A stretch of DNA of 64,000 nt, taken from positions 30,176,903 through 30,240,902 of the forward strand of contig NC_092878.1 of the NCBI RefSeq assembly GCF_028372415.1, in the 5' to 3' direction. A program made the translations under genes and the position numbers. Source of the stretch: Notamacropus eugenii. Its lineage: Eukaryota; Chordata; Mammalia; Diprotodontia; Macropodidae. Under the pieces are notes generated by a model, which saw only the letters and a list, made by a program, of their open reading frames with translations, was not told the origin of the DNA and made no database searches. Shown here one piece after another: positions 47,216-59,792 of the stretch (positions within the stretch are counted from its first letter, which is position 1; every line of letters begins with the position of its first letter).

Positions 47216-48440
47216 ACATATAAACTTGGGCCTCCCTCTCAACCCTGACTTAAAGGTCCAGAAGGTGCCTGTAGGTTGCTTTTCAGAGTCTAGGGGTAGC
47301 CCTAAGGTGTTGGGGCTGTTTTCTAATGCTATGGCTTATGAGCACTACTGTTATGTTTCTTACCATGATGATCAGTTGTTATTAATTAACCCTTTTAGAA
47401 AAAGGGTTTTCTTTTACAAAGGTAGTAGATAGTAAGAACAGTTGGTAGAAAACAGCCTTCCCCCAAAGTCTGCGATACACTTTTCCATCACTACATACAG
47501 AGTCCAGGATACAAAGCAGATTCAGACTCTAGAACACATGGCAAAGGAGTAACTCATAGTTCCTGAAAATTCTGTAATTCTGAAGGTGATTCCTTTAGGT
47601 GAAGTATAGTTTTTCTGCTGGAATCTTTGTAGACCTTTGAATCTATTTCCTCATCATGTTCAGTCTTGCCCTTGACTTTCAACACAGACGTTGTCACCAG
47701 CCAATCCTGGGGCACTTCTAGGATGTTGATGGTAAGTGGTAAGGTGGAAAATCTAAAATCTTTGGGTCTTTTGCAGCTTGAAGGGGGGTCCTCCTTCAGC
47801 TGGGGTGGGAGGAGACCTAGGCCACAGATGAAATGTTCTTCTCCCTCCAAGTCCAAGTGATTCCTTTTTATCTCTTCCTCTTCTTCCTTGTCATATATTC
47901 AAGTATTCAGGTTCTAAAGTAACTCTCTGGTAGTATGTAGGTCCCACAAGGTGTTGCCAAGTCCCTCATTCAAATAGAACCATCTTCTCGTAGCATCTAG
48001 TTGAAATGTCTTTGATTTAAGGAGGTGTCCAGTCCTTATTCACACCTAGCTCTGGTTGACTGATTCTATGAAAAAGTGTTGTCATTATCATTAGATCTCC
48101 TAATTTCCATCCAGATTCTTTTTCCATCATGCCATTGTGTTTTGTTTTGTTTTTTTTTAATTCTAAAAGCTCGAAAGAATGTTAGAAGTTCATCTAGCCC
48201 AGTTAGGCTAGTTGACAGGAAAATTAGCAACTTATATTTGTATGGTGCTTAAGGCACACAAAGGGATCTCATTACCTTGAGGTATGTAGTTTAAATCTAT
48301 CCTTATTTTATATATAAGGAAACTGAGAGTCACATAACAATTGGCTTTCTCATTCCCATAGCTAATTCATATGTTGAATCCCAGAATTGAAAGGGACATA
48401 CAGGCCATCTCAATTCTGTCCACAATTTCTCTGACAGGTA
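47216..48440. other. Low-repeat intronic DNA, no gene seen
   Basis: No SINE core is visible apart from a short MIR-like piece near 48300-48460. The antisense 100-aa frame at 47554-47856 shows no domain and has no flanking splice sites that I can support. Confidence 0.4.
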
Positions 48441-49150
48441 GTAATATAGCCTCAATTTGAAGACCTCTATGAAAAGGAATTTCCTTTATGCCAAAAGAGA
48501 TATGGAACTGTGTATACCTTTTGTCTCAGCAATACCATTATTTACTTTGTTTCCCAAGGTGATCAGGGAAAAAGGAAAAGAACCTATGTTTCCAAATATT
48601 TATAGCAGCTCTCTTTGTAGTGGCAAAGAACTGGAAATTGAGGGGATGCCCAGCAGTTGGGGAATGGCTAAACAAGTTGTGGTTTATGATTGTGACGGAA
48701 TACTACTGTGCTGTAAGAAATGATGAGAGGTTGATTTTTAGAAAAACATAGAAAGATTTCAGTGAACAGAAGCAAGAGAATGTTGTACACAGAAACAGCA
48801 ATAATTGTTCGAAGAATAACTGTGAATGACGAAAGTTATTCTGAGTATTACAGATACTCAAATCAACTACAAAAGACCTCTATGAAGAAAGATACTAACC
48901 ACCTCCAGAGAAAGAACTCATAAATGATTCTGCATAGTTAGATTTTACATATCTATATATCTATATATGCGTGTGTGTGTACATATATATGAATTTATTT
49001 GTACGTGTATATGTACATACATACATATGCATATATGTAGATAGGTAGATAGATAAAAGGGTGACTTTCTTTAGTGTGTGGTAGGGAGGGAGGGCAGGAG
49101 ACAGTCCTGAACTTTAAAATGTAACAAAATAATTTAATTAAAAAAAATTC
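48440..49150 (+). repeat. LINE-1 3' end (sense)
   Basis: It contains TTTATAGCAGCTCTCTTTGT, GGAAATTGAGGGGATGCCCA and ACCACCTCCAGAGAAAGAAC, the conserved end of marsupial LINE-1. A TA/TG/GATA microsatellite follows, then the tail AATTTAATTAAAAAAAATTC. The 88-aa frame at 48457-48723 is an ORF2 remnant. The final 123 bp recur at 50878-51000. Confidence 0.75.
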
Positions 49151-50264
49151 TCCTGCATTTTGAAGCAGGACTACTTTTGGATGGTTCTGAATGTCAGAAA
49201 TTTTTCTTTTATATCAAATTAAAATATGGAGAAAAGAGAGCAAAGCCCTGGGAGAGCAGAGTTTTCCCTGCTGGTTTCTTGCCTCTGAAACATTTGTCTC
49301 TTAATGACTCATCAGGGCATTTCCTTGTGATGACATTATGTCCTTTTTGTCCTTTAAAAGGACAAAGTTGTGTCCTTTTAACTAGCTTCCTAAAATACCT
49401 GGCATTACCCTATGCCTAGGCCACTGCTTTATTAGTATTCTTGGTGTGATGGTAGTGACAAGGATGAAATGTTTAACAGAAGTCAGGAAATGGTTTGGTT
49501 TTCCCTCCTGCCTCCCAAGTTGGACTTTGCTAAAGCAGCTCTATGGTAGGGTCTAAGCATGCAAAAGGCCAGATTGGCTTCAGGTATAGGCACCCTAGGC
49601 TGCTGTCTACATGGTACCATTGAGGGATGTTGAACCACTCATCTCACTGAAAGCTTCTCCCTTATTCTGTGTCGGAAATTTTTATTATTCCTTGTAGGCT
49701 TTTTAAAGAAGTGAATTTTAGCCTGGTTAAAGCTTTGAGTTAAGTAGGAGGAGCTATCACATCTATTAGTCAACACATCAGAAGAAATGTGCCTTTTTAG
49801 TTAAAAATATGCAACTGCATAATGTCACAACAGAGAGCAGGTTTCTGAGAGTTATGTTGTTGCTAAGTTTGGATGGAAAGAAAGACACTGAAAACATAGG
49901 ATACCCTCTGGCTGATGATGTGACTCAGTGGGATTGATACAGCATTCTTGAAGATCTGATGCCAGAGGGAGCAGGGTTCTTACAGTGGTACTCAAGGGAG
50001 GAATAGCTGGTTTTAGAGTTTTTCCCAGCTAGCCAGCCCTGTGAAAGACAGCTTGGCCTCTGCTTAGGGCCTCTGCTTATACTTTAGATTGGTCTTTTCC
50101 TATTATGGGTCCTCAGTGGGAGGTGAATGTTTCCATTATCTACTAGGTTACAGTGGGAATAAATGAGATGATAATTAAAAGTGTCCCAATTGAAAGGTCC
50201 AGGTCATAGGACCCTAGAACTAGAGCTGAGAAGGACCTCAGATTGAATATTGTCATGCAGCATC

Positions 50265-50505
50265 CTAGTGTAATGATAAGAGCACTGGATTCAGAGGCAA
50301 CTGCCCTACCTTCTAGTCTGGATCTGCCATTTACTGTCTGCTTAACCCTTTGGCAAGTTATTTAACTTCCCTGAGCCTCAGTACCCTTAGCTGTAAAATA
50401 GGGATTACGATACCTACCTTGCTTACCTCCCGGGGTTATCATGATGATTCATTGAGACAGTGTATGTCAAACCATCTGAAAACTGCAAATATAAAGAAAG
50501 TTATT
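50265..50505 (+). repeat. Sense MIR/MAR1-like SINE
   Basis: GTGTAATGATAAGAGCACTG forms the head; CTTCCCTGAGCCTCAGTACC and TAGCTGTAAAATAGGG form the core. Confidence 0.65.
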
Positions 50506-50877
50506 GTATGAATGGTCTCTCAATCTCAAACCCCTGAATTGAAAGAAAGTACCGGTATATTGGGCCACCAATGAATTACTTGCCTTCAATTCAAACAATC
50601 ACTCTCTCTCCAAATACATGCCCTAGTTCTACTGAAATGTTTTGGATAGATATATCACACACACACGTGTGTGTGTATGCTTATGTATTTTATTTATTAT
50701 ATCTAGCTATCTACAACAACAACAAATCTGTATACAGTAATTTTTATTTTGGTGGATCATTATCAGCTTTCTTATGTAACAGTATTTATAAATGTGACCT
50801 TATTCAATGCCACTCCAGTTCAATTCAGCAGATGTCTATTAAGTGCCTAATAGGTACTGAGGATACAAATGTAGTCC

Positions 50878-51000
50878 TGCATATATGTAGATAGATAGAT
50901 AGATAAAAGGGTGACTTTCTTTAGTGTGTGGTAGGGAGGGAGGGCAGGAGACAGTCCTGAACTTTAAAATGTAACAAAATAATTTAATTAAAAAAAATTC
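50878..51000 (+). repeat. Near-identical copy of the LINE-1 tail at 49028-49150
   Basis: It matches 49028-49150 at 122 of 123 positions (offset 1850; the mismatch is A at 50895 against G at 49045). It runs from TGCATATATGTAG to AATTAAAAAAAATTC. The LINE-1 body found before the first copy is absent here. Confidence 0.95.
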
Positions 51001-51139
51001 ATTTTTTTTTGGAAGAATATGACATACACACACAGATACTAAGTATTTAAAAGCTTGTGCAAACTAATTTCAGGAAGGAAGGAGCTCTAACAGAGCTTGG
51101 GGTTGGTTTGTTTTTTTTTTTACTTTCAGGTTTGCATAG

Positions 51140-51700
51140 TCTTTAAATATGTATTTCCTCATTTGATCTTTATAACAGCTTTGTGTGGTGGGTGCAATCA
51201 CTAGGTGCAATTTTACAAATGAGAAAACTGAGGAAGTGGAAGAGAGGGGAAAGCTGAATCAGAGCTACATAGGTATCGAGTATCTAGGGCAGGATTGGAA
51301 CTCAGGTCTTCCTGTTTCAAAGTTCAGTTCAGCATTTTGTACATTGTGCCATCACATCTAGTTAACAACTGGATGGTTGAGGAAAGGCCTTAAATGGGAG
51401 ATATTATTTCTGTGATATTTTGAAGGAAGTTAGGAATTCCAAGAGGCACAGGCGAGGAGAGAGTACATTCCAAACATGGAAGGTGTCAACAGGCAATCGC
51501 TGTCACAAGACAACGTGAAAAGAAAATGAACATGCATGTGTAACCCATAGGGTTCCCAGTCTTTACAGAAGTTTACATTTTTACAAAAACAGGACAAAGG
51601 GAGGAGGGGACACCAGGAAAGAGAATGACATGAAAGGGAGAACAGCAAAGGTGGAAAAAGACAAAACCACTCCCCATGAGGAGGAGCAAGGTGGGCAAAA
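51140..51700 (-). repeat. Antisense SINE followed by a dispersed-repeat fragment
   Basis: The SINE covers about 51140-51360 (AAATGAGAAAACTGAGG, GGAACTCAGGTCTTCCTG). From 51380 the pattern AAATGGGAGATATTATTTC, GAGAGTACATTCCAAACATG fits the dispersed repeat. Confidence 0.6.
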
Positions 51701-53820
51701 AACCTCAGTCTTTTCCCTTGGGAACTGCTAGACTATGAAGATAGGAGGATCTGTTTATCTGTAAAGGACCCCAGCTGCACAAGCATTATGCCAGCCTGGC
51801 ACAGACTGGCTGGCGCCTGTCTTGACTCTCAAGGACACAAGGAGTCCAGTTTGGGGTTCAACAACAAATTACGTAAGCTCAGGGGAAGCTTCAGGCTTGA
51901 CACATTCAGAGCCTCCTGCATGTTCTGGGTTCAGTATTTCTGGAAAATATGGCAACTCAAAAAGACAAGTTCAGAGACCCCTTAACAGGGGCCATCTGTG
52001 CAAAGAGAAGGAGGCAGGAGATGGAATGTTATATACCAGGACCAGGTAGAAGGCCAGTTTGACTGTAATGGAGAATTCATGAAAGAAAGCAATATAAAAT
52101 AAAACTAGAAAGGTAGTTGGGAGTCTCTGGAAGCCTCTAAAATGCTAGACTGAACATTTTGTGTTAAAGAATTAGATTCATTCCTTTTTTTCCTTTTGTC
52201 TTTATAGGTATATTTAATTTTATTGAACTCTTGTGGAAGAGAAATAACCTGAGAACTATGAACTTGTCAGTCTCTTAGTAGAACCATTTTGGCTTGTCTG
52301 TCATCAAAATCTCCCTTCCATTTGGCAGGAAAGAGGTTGGGGATCCTTACTACCATGAGAAAATAAATTTATTTTTAGTATCAGTTTTACCCTCACTCAG
52401 AACGAGTCTTGTAAAAAGCTTAAAGGATAAGGGGGAATTAAAAACCTCGGAAAGTTTCTCAGCATCTCCATAAAGGGCAGAGCCAATGACTTTAAGCAAA
52501 TGGCATGAAGAGTGACTGAGTTACCTCTGATGTCATAGCCAGTTCCATCACCCAAGTGTCTCTCCCTGTTTTGAATCATGGGTTTCAAACATCCCCAAAA
52601 GCTTTCCCCCTGGTAATTCCAAAGCTCTTAACAAATCAATCCTAGGGAGAAATAAACAAATATGTAGAAGAGCAACAGGATATTTAGAGCATGGTTTTAA
52701 TTAAAATTTTCATGTTTCCCTCTTGATGTCTTGTATGACCCATTAAATATATTGTTTAAATTCTCCATAAAAGTAAGTACTAATTGCATGCTAATCATCA
52801 TTGTTTCCTCATTGTCCTCATTGTCAGGATCTCAAAACTCCCTAAAGAGGAGGGAGTTCAGAAGGCACTGAGACAGTCTTTCCTGATTTGGTGACACAGA
52901 TCCATTGTAGCAAGCCCTTTTGGTGTTCCCTGTGCACAAACCCTGAGATAGCTTGTCTTCATAGTTCAGCACATAAGAAGACCCCTCCAGGGGAACATAC
53001 GGAAGAAATATTCCCAAAGACACAAAAGACAAAACACTCAGGGATATCCAATCCCATACTCCTCCTAATGCCCCCACCTACTCCTTTCTTCTTCCTAAAA
53101 GCACTGCAATGTTTGGCATGGGAAATACTGTACGGTGATAGTCATCTTTCAAACACCAACAATGCAAATTTTGCTGCTTCTTGCTCCTGTGTACTGGTTT
53201 CAAGAAACTCTAGTTTTGATAAGGGCTTAGTGTATCCTTCAAGGATATTGAATTGCAGTTGCTGACTTTTCTCCCCTCTAGCTCAGTTGCACTATTTTTT
53301 TTTGCTGTGCTAACACTAATCCCCTTTTTAAAAAATCCTGTCATCCTTGTCTGTCTCTCTCCCTCTCTCCTTCTCCTCCTTTTCCTCTCCCCTCTTAATC
53401 CCTTCCTCCTTCCCTTCCCTCCCAACACATACACCCAAAATATATGTACATCTAGATATACATCTACATATAGATATCTATTTATCTGAAGCTTTAAAAT
53501 ATCACTTTCTTCTGTACTTAACAATATATAATGATTGGATCATGTAGGATCCTGTAAAAAAAAGTTACAAAATGTGAAACACTTACCAGTCTTAAAAAGC
53601 TGTACTACCTGTTAGCCTGCCCAAAGTGAATGTTGCATAGAAAACTCAATAAGTTTATTTAGCCATTCTGAGTTGTGATTAGTCTCAGGCAGTCTATCTA
53701 AACAGTTACCTGAAGCATTGCCAGCTCTCATTTATCATTCAGTAGATCCAGGGGAGCAGATGGTATGATGGAGGGTCATTGCAGCTCTACAGTATAGAGA
53801 TGATGCCGAGCAAGCATTAG
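51700..53820. other. Low-repeat intronic DNA, no gene seen
   Basis: No SINE core or known exon was read here. A pyrimidine-rich tract lies at 53348-53425. The 125-aa frame at 52888-53265 has no recognisable domain. Confidence 0.4.
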
Positions 53821-54460
53821 TGGAAGGAATTTAGCATGTTTAGCCTGGAGGAGAGCAGTCAGTCTTGAAGTATTTGAAGGGAAATCAAATGGAAAGGGGA
53901 TTAGAATGTTCCCTTTGGCTTTCATAGGCAGAACTGGTAGCAATAATTAACCAGTGTAAGAGAGGCAAATTTTGGCTCAACATAAGGAATAACTTTCTTA
54001 TACAATCAGGGTTATTCAGAAGTGGATAAAAAAATGGGTTCTTCTTTTCTAGAGATTTTAAAAGCAGACTTTGGGTGATTAGTTGTGGGAATGTTAGAGA
54101 GGAGATTCTTTGTTTATGTGTAGTTTGGACCACATGTGATTCTCAATTTGTTGATTACCTGGGTTCATTTACCTTTCTGTTACTTCCTGACATATTCTCT
54201 TGTTAAATGAGAAAAGTGCCAACTTTGTGCCTCTTTTTTTTTCCTTTGGAGAGAATGTTCCCCATCCCAGGGCATCCACAGGAATCCCAAGGTCATAGAT
54301 GTAGGAGAGATCATCAGAGGCATTCTAGACCAGTTCCGTCCTTATACTCAAGGAACCTAAGGCCAAGGGAGGTTGTGACTTGCCCTAAGTCATACAGGTA
54401 GCAAATATCAGGAGTAGGATTTGAATCCAAGTCTTCTGACTCTAAAGCCTCAGGAGGTAG
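53820..54460. repeat. CR1/L3-like fragment and antisense MIR
   Basis: At 53820-54060 the order TTTAGCCTGGAGGAGAGC, GAGAGGCAAATTTTGGCTCA, AACTTTCTTATACAATCAGG fits a CR1/L3 LINE 3' end. At 54285-54460 an antisense MIR follows. Confidence 0.55.
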
Positions 54461-54620
54461 GATCAGGGTCCTCAACCATCAAACAGAATGGACAAGTCTC
54501 TCCATAGTTCTTCTAATCTGAGTTACCATTCCTGGTATCTTTGTTCTTCTAATGCCCCACAGTAGTTATGATCTGCTTATCAGACCTTACTCATTCTTGC
54601 AGATCATAATACTTTACTTT

Positions 54621-54936
54621 GAGGGAACTAGATGGTGCAGTGTCTAGAGCACCAGTGCAGGAGTCAGGAGGACCTGAGTTCAAATCTTACCTCAGACACT
54701 TGACACTCACTTAGCTGTGTGACCTTGGGCAAGTCACTTAACCCCAGCTGCCTCGTTCTGGGTCATCTCCAGTCATCCTGATGAATATCTGGTCACTGGA
54801 TCCAGATGGCTTTGGAGAAGTGAGGCTGGTGACCTGCACAGCCCTCCCTCACTCAAAACAAAGTCAAGTGCAAGTCATGTCATCGTTTCTCTGATGGCGT
54901 GGTCCTCTTCAACAATGAAAGATGAATGCACACAAC
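54621..54936 (+). mobile_element. Long-form tRNA-derived SINE (WSINE1-like) with target duplication
   Basis: The head AACTAGATGGTGCAGTGTCT leads into GGAGGACCTGAGTTCAAATC, then the extension GGTCATCTCCAGTCATCCTG, ATCTGGTCACTGGATCCAGA and CAAGTCAAGTGCAAGTCATG. ACTTTACTTT flanks it at 54611-54620 and 54937-54946. The extension and exact duplication suggest a fairly young insertion. Confidence 0.85.
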
Positions 54937-55097
54937 ACTTTACTTTAGTTAGGTACTGCCAATTAAGTACTCCCCCACATCAGGTTCAGCAGAGCTACGT
55001 TGGGACTCATTCCTGGATAGATAGGAATCACATTGTAACTCTTGTATCAGAGGGCTCTCACAGCAAAAAAGAACTCAGGGTCACTTTGGGTAATCTA

Positions 55098-55100
<3 letters not shown>

Positions 55101-55159
<59 letters not shown>

Positions 55160-55188
55160 GCACACACACTCGCACGCACACACACTCG

Positions 55189-55238
<50 letters not shown>
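55101..55238. repeat. Compound (CT)n(CA)n microsatellite
   Basis: About 53 bases of CT are followed directly by about 85 bases of CA with a few G interruptions. The overlapping plus- and minus-strand frames (SLSL..., HTHT..., VCVC...) are products of the repeat. Confidence 0.97.
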
Positions 55239-55974
55239 AATCTGGAAAATTACTGATGCTGCCCAGTGTGCTAACACCAACTCCCTTGACAAGCATATAG
55301 TTCACAAAGTTAAAAAAGGAAAGTTTTATTGAAAGGTGGAAGAAAAAAAAAGTAGAATTCCCAGTAGAGTTCTTGGAATATGAAGCCCCCCTTGAATGAA
55401 CAAACCAGCTGTCCGAAACACCTCTGGTGTGTGACTCTTAGGCCATGGGCTCCCAACAAGAACCTCCAGTCATTCCCAAGGGCATTGTAAAATTTTAGAC
55501 ATTGATCTCTAAAATAGCTTTTCTTGTAGTCAGATGTAGGCAACTCCCAGCAAGTGGTATCAGGCAGCACTCAATGGCAATGCCAAGATTTTTCCTAGAG
55601 CAAATTTTTTTTTCTATCCTCAGATGTCTGCAAAGGGGAATGCCTGTAGGGTCTCCCTGCCTGGTAGGAAGTGCAGCTTTTCTTTGCATCCCTGCTGAAT
55701 GGTAACAGGACCAAATTATGGACTTCCCTTCCTTGTGGCTACTCACCCTGTTCTCACAAAAGTTTCCCAGAGAGCAGGACCATGCCACTCTCTTGTCTCC
55801 AAGAGAAGTCATGTCATCTAAGAAGAGGTTCAGGTATGATGACTACAGATTTCTATGTATTTTCTCCTTTAGATACCTGAAGGGAAGTTTCCCATCCAGT
55901 GGAACATTCCTTATTTGGTCCAGGAGTTGGCAAAGCAACTTAAATTTCTCCTGAATGCTCTCTTTTAAAAGAGG

Positions 55975-56165
55975 CAGTAGGACATATTGGAAGTAAACTG
56001 GACCCAGAATCAGGAAGACCTGGGTTCCCATGCTGCCTCTGACATCTCCTGACTGTGGAACCTTGTGTGAAACACTTAACTTTTCAGTGCCCCATACACC
56101 TCTCAAAGACACAGCATAAGTGGCAGGGACATTTTTCCTTATTGGAAATTCACTCTACCAATGAA
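55975..56165 (+). repeat. Sense MAR1-like SINE with 3' extension
   Basis: GACCCAGAATCAGGAAGACC, ACCTTGTGTGAAACACTTAA and ATTCACTCTACCAATGAAAT identify head, core and extension. Confidence 0.65.
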
Positions 56166-58170
56166 ATAATAGATCTGATTTTTAAAATCTTCTTTTAAAT
56201 CCCTCATTCTTTGATTCTGTCCCCCCCGCCCCACCCCGAGTTTCTCTTCAGTCAGTTGGACAGCATCATTCAAATCATCTGAAATTGTTACTAGCCTTAG
56301 GGCTATTGCTACATATGGTAGGAGAGATGGGTAAAGAGGAGAAGTTTCTCCAAACCAGCTATATTATTAGAGCTGGAGGTCCAGAGCTGACTGAGTTATC
56401 AGTCTCTTGCCAAGCATCTGACCCAGTCTACTATTGTCTTCCCTTTCAACTTATGTGGTTCTTTTGGATCTTAACCATTTACTTGGTCTCCTGAATATTC
56501 ACTCAACAGATCCCGAAACAAAGTCCACCTGATTCTCATTTATTTGTTTATCCTCTGACTTGTGTTCTTCTGGGTGACTTGACCTTGGGTCAAGTCTGAC
56601 CTGCCTTCTATGTGCTCATCCACATCTCTGACCCATGTTACCCAGGTTGCCTAGTTCCCTAATCTAAGTTTCTGATCCCTGTTTCCCAGTGCAGAAAGAG
56701 AACAATCTGCCTGGGAGTCAGTGAAATGAATATTGCCACTTGGCTTGCTTTTCTCTAGTTAGTCAACATGGATTGCTTCCTATAGTCAGTAGGTAGGTAA
56801 TTTTATTGTTGTTGCAGTACTGAGACATGACGAATAACTTACAAGGAGCATTTGACCATGGAATCCCAGAATAGCCATGCAAGAGCATTTATTCTCAGGG
56901 AGGACATGGGGCTGAGGAGTGAAAAATACATTGTTCAGTTTAGGGCAAGTCATAATTTGATAGATCCCAATATTTTTGAGCAACTGTTGACTCTTACTGA
57001 ATCTGAGGTCTTCTCTAACCTCCTGATAATCTGTCTTTCAGCAAATATCAAATGAGGTGAATTGTGAAAGTTCAAGCACCGAAAAGAGAGACCTTGGCCG
57101 CCGTGTACAAACATCTTTGGGCACCATACAAACTGCCAAATTGACACCTCATTGCAGACGGCAAATAAAGTTAAATTAAGTGACTGAGGGGACTTTAACA
57201 AATTACCTATTCAAAATTGCTTTTGCAAAGCTTACCAAATTCATGGCAGCCCTGAAAGTATCTCCCTGCAAAAAAATTTTCCCCCTCTTGGTCTTGTGGC
57301 TGCTGCAGGAAAATTAGTAAAATCCACAGAATAACATTTGAACTTTTGCAAATGAGTAAACAGCCAAAATAAACAGCACTTCGGAAAAAACACACATTTT
57401 CTCTCTTTTAAGAGCAGGCTGTGCCTCAGCAAAATACCTTAAAAGTGAACTAAAAAGCTTTTAAAAAAATAAACAATTCTGCTTATGATCATAAATTGGG
57501 ACCATATGGAGATGTGAAAGCTGCAAGAACAATCCATTTATGCTCTTTTCTCACTGCCTGCATTATTTGCATGCCACAGAGAATGCTTATATTAAGTTGA
57601 GTTCACTGAAGTCTTCAGTGACCCCCCAATAAGAATGAACTCTCTTCCTTCTGGGGCTTCTTAGGCAACATTGCAGAAAAAAAGAGAATGAAATGAAGAG
57701 CAATACTTGTTAATAAGCCACAGCTGAGAAGCAAATTCTCCTTTTCAATTTCCCATCATTTTACCTCAATTCATATTTCTCCTTTAAAGTGCCATATGGC
57801 CCCAGTGAATCTCAGTAGATCAGTGATATATACCAAAGTTGAAAATATGTGGTGGCATCCTTGTGAATGGTCAGTCATTGATAGAGCTATGTTGCAATTT
57901 GCCCTCTTGTTCGGCTTCCTGGCCTTAAGGGATGGTGAATATACAGACTACCCAGAGTAGATCTGTAGTCTGTTTTCTCCTAATCAACTTGATTTGTGCC
58001 ATGGTGTCATGGGTAAGAGAATGTGGATGATCCGATGCCAGCCATCATCACTAAACAATTCAGGCACTGTTTGGCCACCAGTGTAGCATGGGCAATGATA
58101 GTTTCTTTAAAGGTGAAGGGTTACATTCTCATTGTCTCTTGTGATTATCACTTGTGTTTCTTATTCTATA
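56166..58170. other. SINE-free stretch, possible conserved non-coding DNA
   Basis: For about 2 kb I see no SINE, LINE or microsatellite, unlike the SINE-rich flanks. The stretch at 57050-57760 is AT-rich with several A/T tracts and a perfect octamer ATTTGCAT at about 57565-57572. No exon was recognised. Confidence 0.35.
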
Positions 58171-58174
58171 GAAG

Positions 58175-58720
58175 TATGATGGCATAATGGACAGAAAACT
58201 GGGTGTAGAGTCTGGAAGACCTACGTTCAAATTCTGACACTCATACTGACTCTGGGCAAATCACTTATCCATCTTTGTACCTCGGGTTGCTCTCTATGAC
58301 TTAGCTACTGAGTTATATAGTTAGGTTTCCATGCTGAAGATAATTCTTTTGTTATTTTCCCCAATAGCACTTAATGTCTGTACCACTTATCCAGCACTTA
58401 CCTAACCAGTTAAAATTAGAAAGAAATTAGATCAGACCCCCAAAGTCAATTGGACTAATCATAGATGAGAACTTTAATTGAAATGGAAATGATGACCTCG
58501 GTGCCATTACAATATTAGGCCCCTCTTGGCTGCCACAATGCAGGAATTCTTGGAAACACCCAATACCAGGGCTCTGCTTATGAGGAGGGATATGGTAATT
58601 ATTTGTAAAAGGATATGTCTTAGGATCATAGCATCATAGATTTGGAGTTATAAAGGCCCTTAGAGATTCCCTAATCCAACACTCTGATTTTACGGATTGA
58701 ATATAGTCCTTAAAAATGAA
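58175..58720. repeat. Two decayed SINE fragments
   Basis: A sense piece covers about 58175-58290 (GAGTCTGGAAGACCTACGTT). An antisense MIR piece covers about 58630-58720. Confidence 0.5.
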
Positions 58721-59009
58721 AATTATTTCATTGACATATGAATATGTGTTTACTGGAGATCAAGTCAGAAAGCTTTAAATCGAACTAACAAAATAATAAA
58801 AGGATAAGGGTATAGAGAAAAACACAATAAATGAGTTTCCTAATTTTTTCTTCCCATTAGCTTAGTTTCTACACAGATATATAAGGTATTTGTGCTAATT
58901 TTGGAAAGCATTTGCACATAGTTGAACTCCATAGACAATCATAAACTTCATGCTAACCAGTCTTTTCAACCTTTTAAGAAAAGCTACATAATAAAGGAGG
59001 ACTAATTTA

Positions 59010-59275
59010 TGTTTTTTCTCCTCTTCCTTCTCCTCCTTCTCTCTCCCTCCTCTCCATCCTTCCCCCTCTCTCTTTCTCCTCTCCCCTTTCCTTCCTTCCT
59101 TCCCATTTCTCTCTCTCTTTCCTCTCCCTTCTTTCCTTCCCCTTCTTCCTTTCTCTTTCCCTCTCCTCTCTCTCTCTTTCCCTCCCCTCTCTCTCTCCTC
59201 TTTCTCTTTCCCTACCTCCCCTTCTCTCTCTGTCCCTCTTTCCTTTTTTCTTCTTCCTCCCCCCACTCTCTTCAG
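59010..59275 (+). repeat. Polypyrimidine tract, about 265 bp
   Basis: The stretch is almost entirely C and T on the plus strand, with only scattered A and G, from TTTTTTCTCCTCTTCC to CCTCCCCCCACTCTCTTC. The two long frames across it (92 and 123 aa) are low-complexity by-products. Confidence 0.95.
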
Positions 59276-59792
59276 TTGGGGTTCTAATGTGTAATGAGAA
59301 TCCTAAAGAAGGAATGAAGAGACATAAGGGACCAGAAAATCCGAAAAGTGTCTTATCAGCATTTGAATCTTTGGGAAGTGGTTGTACTTTTTGAAAGAGT
59401 GGGTGGATGTATTCAAATCAGATACTGCCATATAAACTTCAAGGTCAAGTTTGAAGTTTCTTAGAATATTATGTCCTAAGGAGGCCCTCTCATGCTTACT
59501 TTTTTTCCCCTTTGGCTCTTCCCTGGATCGTAGGTTCTGTTTCCTTACTACTACCTCCTACAATCTTTATCTTCCTTCAATTGACCATTCAACACCATTT
59601 ATTTTTTTGAAATAGATGGTTATTGATATTTTTTTATTTTACCTTGCCTAGGCTTCTTCTCCCTCTCCTACCCAGAGTCATCTCTTCTAACAAAGAAATT
59701 TTTTAAAAAGAAAAAGAGGAGGAAGAGGAAAAAAGTTCAGCAAAACTAATTTTGCATTTAGAAAAATCTGACATTATAAGCATGTTCCATGC

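Noticed and set aside
55042..55332. SLSLSL and HTHTHT frames and the reverse VCVCVC frame
   Set aside because: They are products of the CT/CA microsatellite.
59009..59287. 92-aa and 123-aa low-complexity frames
   Set aside because: They are translations of a polypyrimidine tract.
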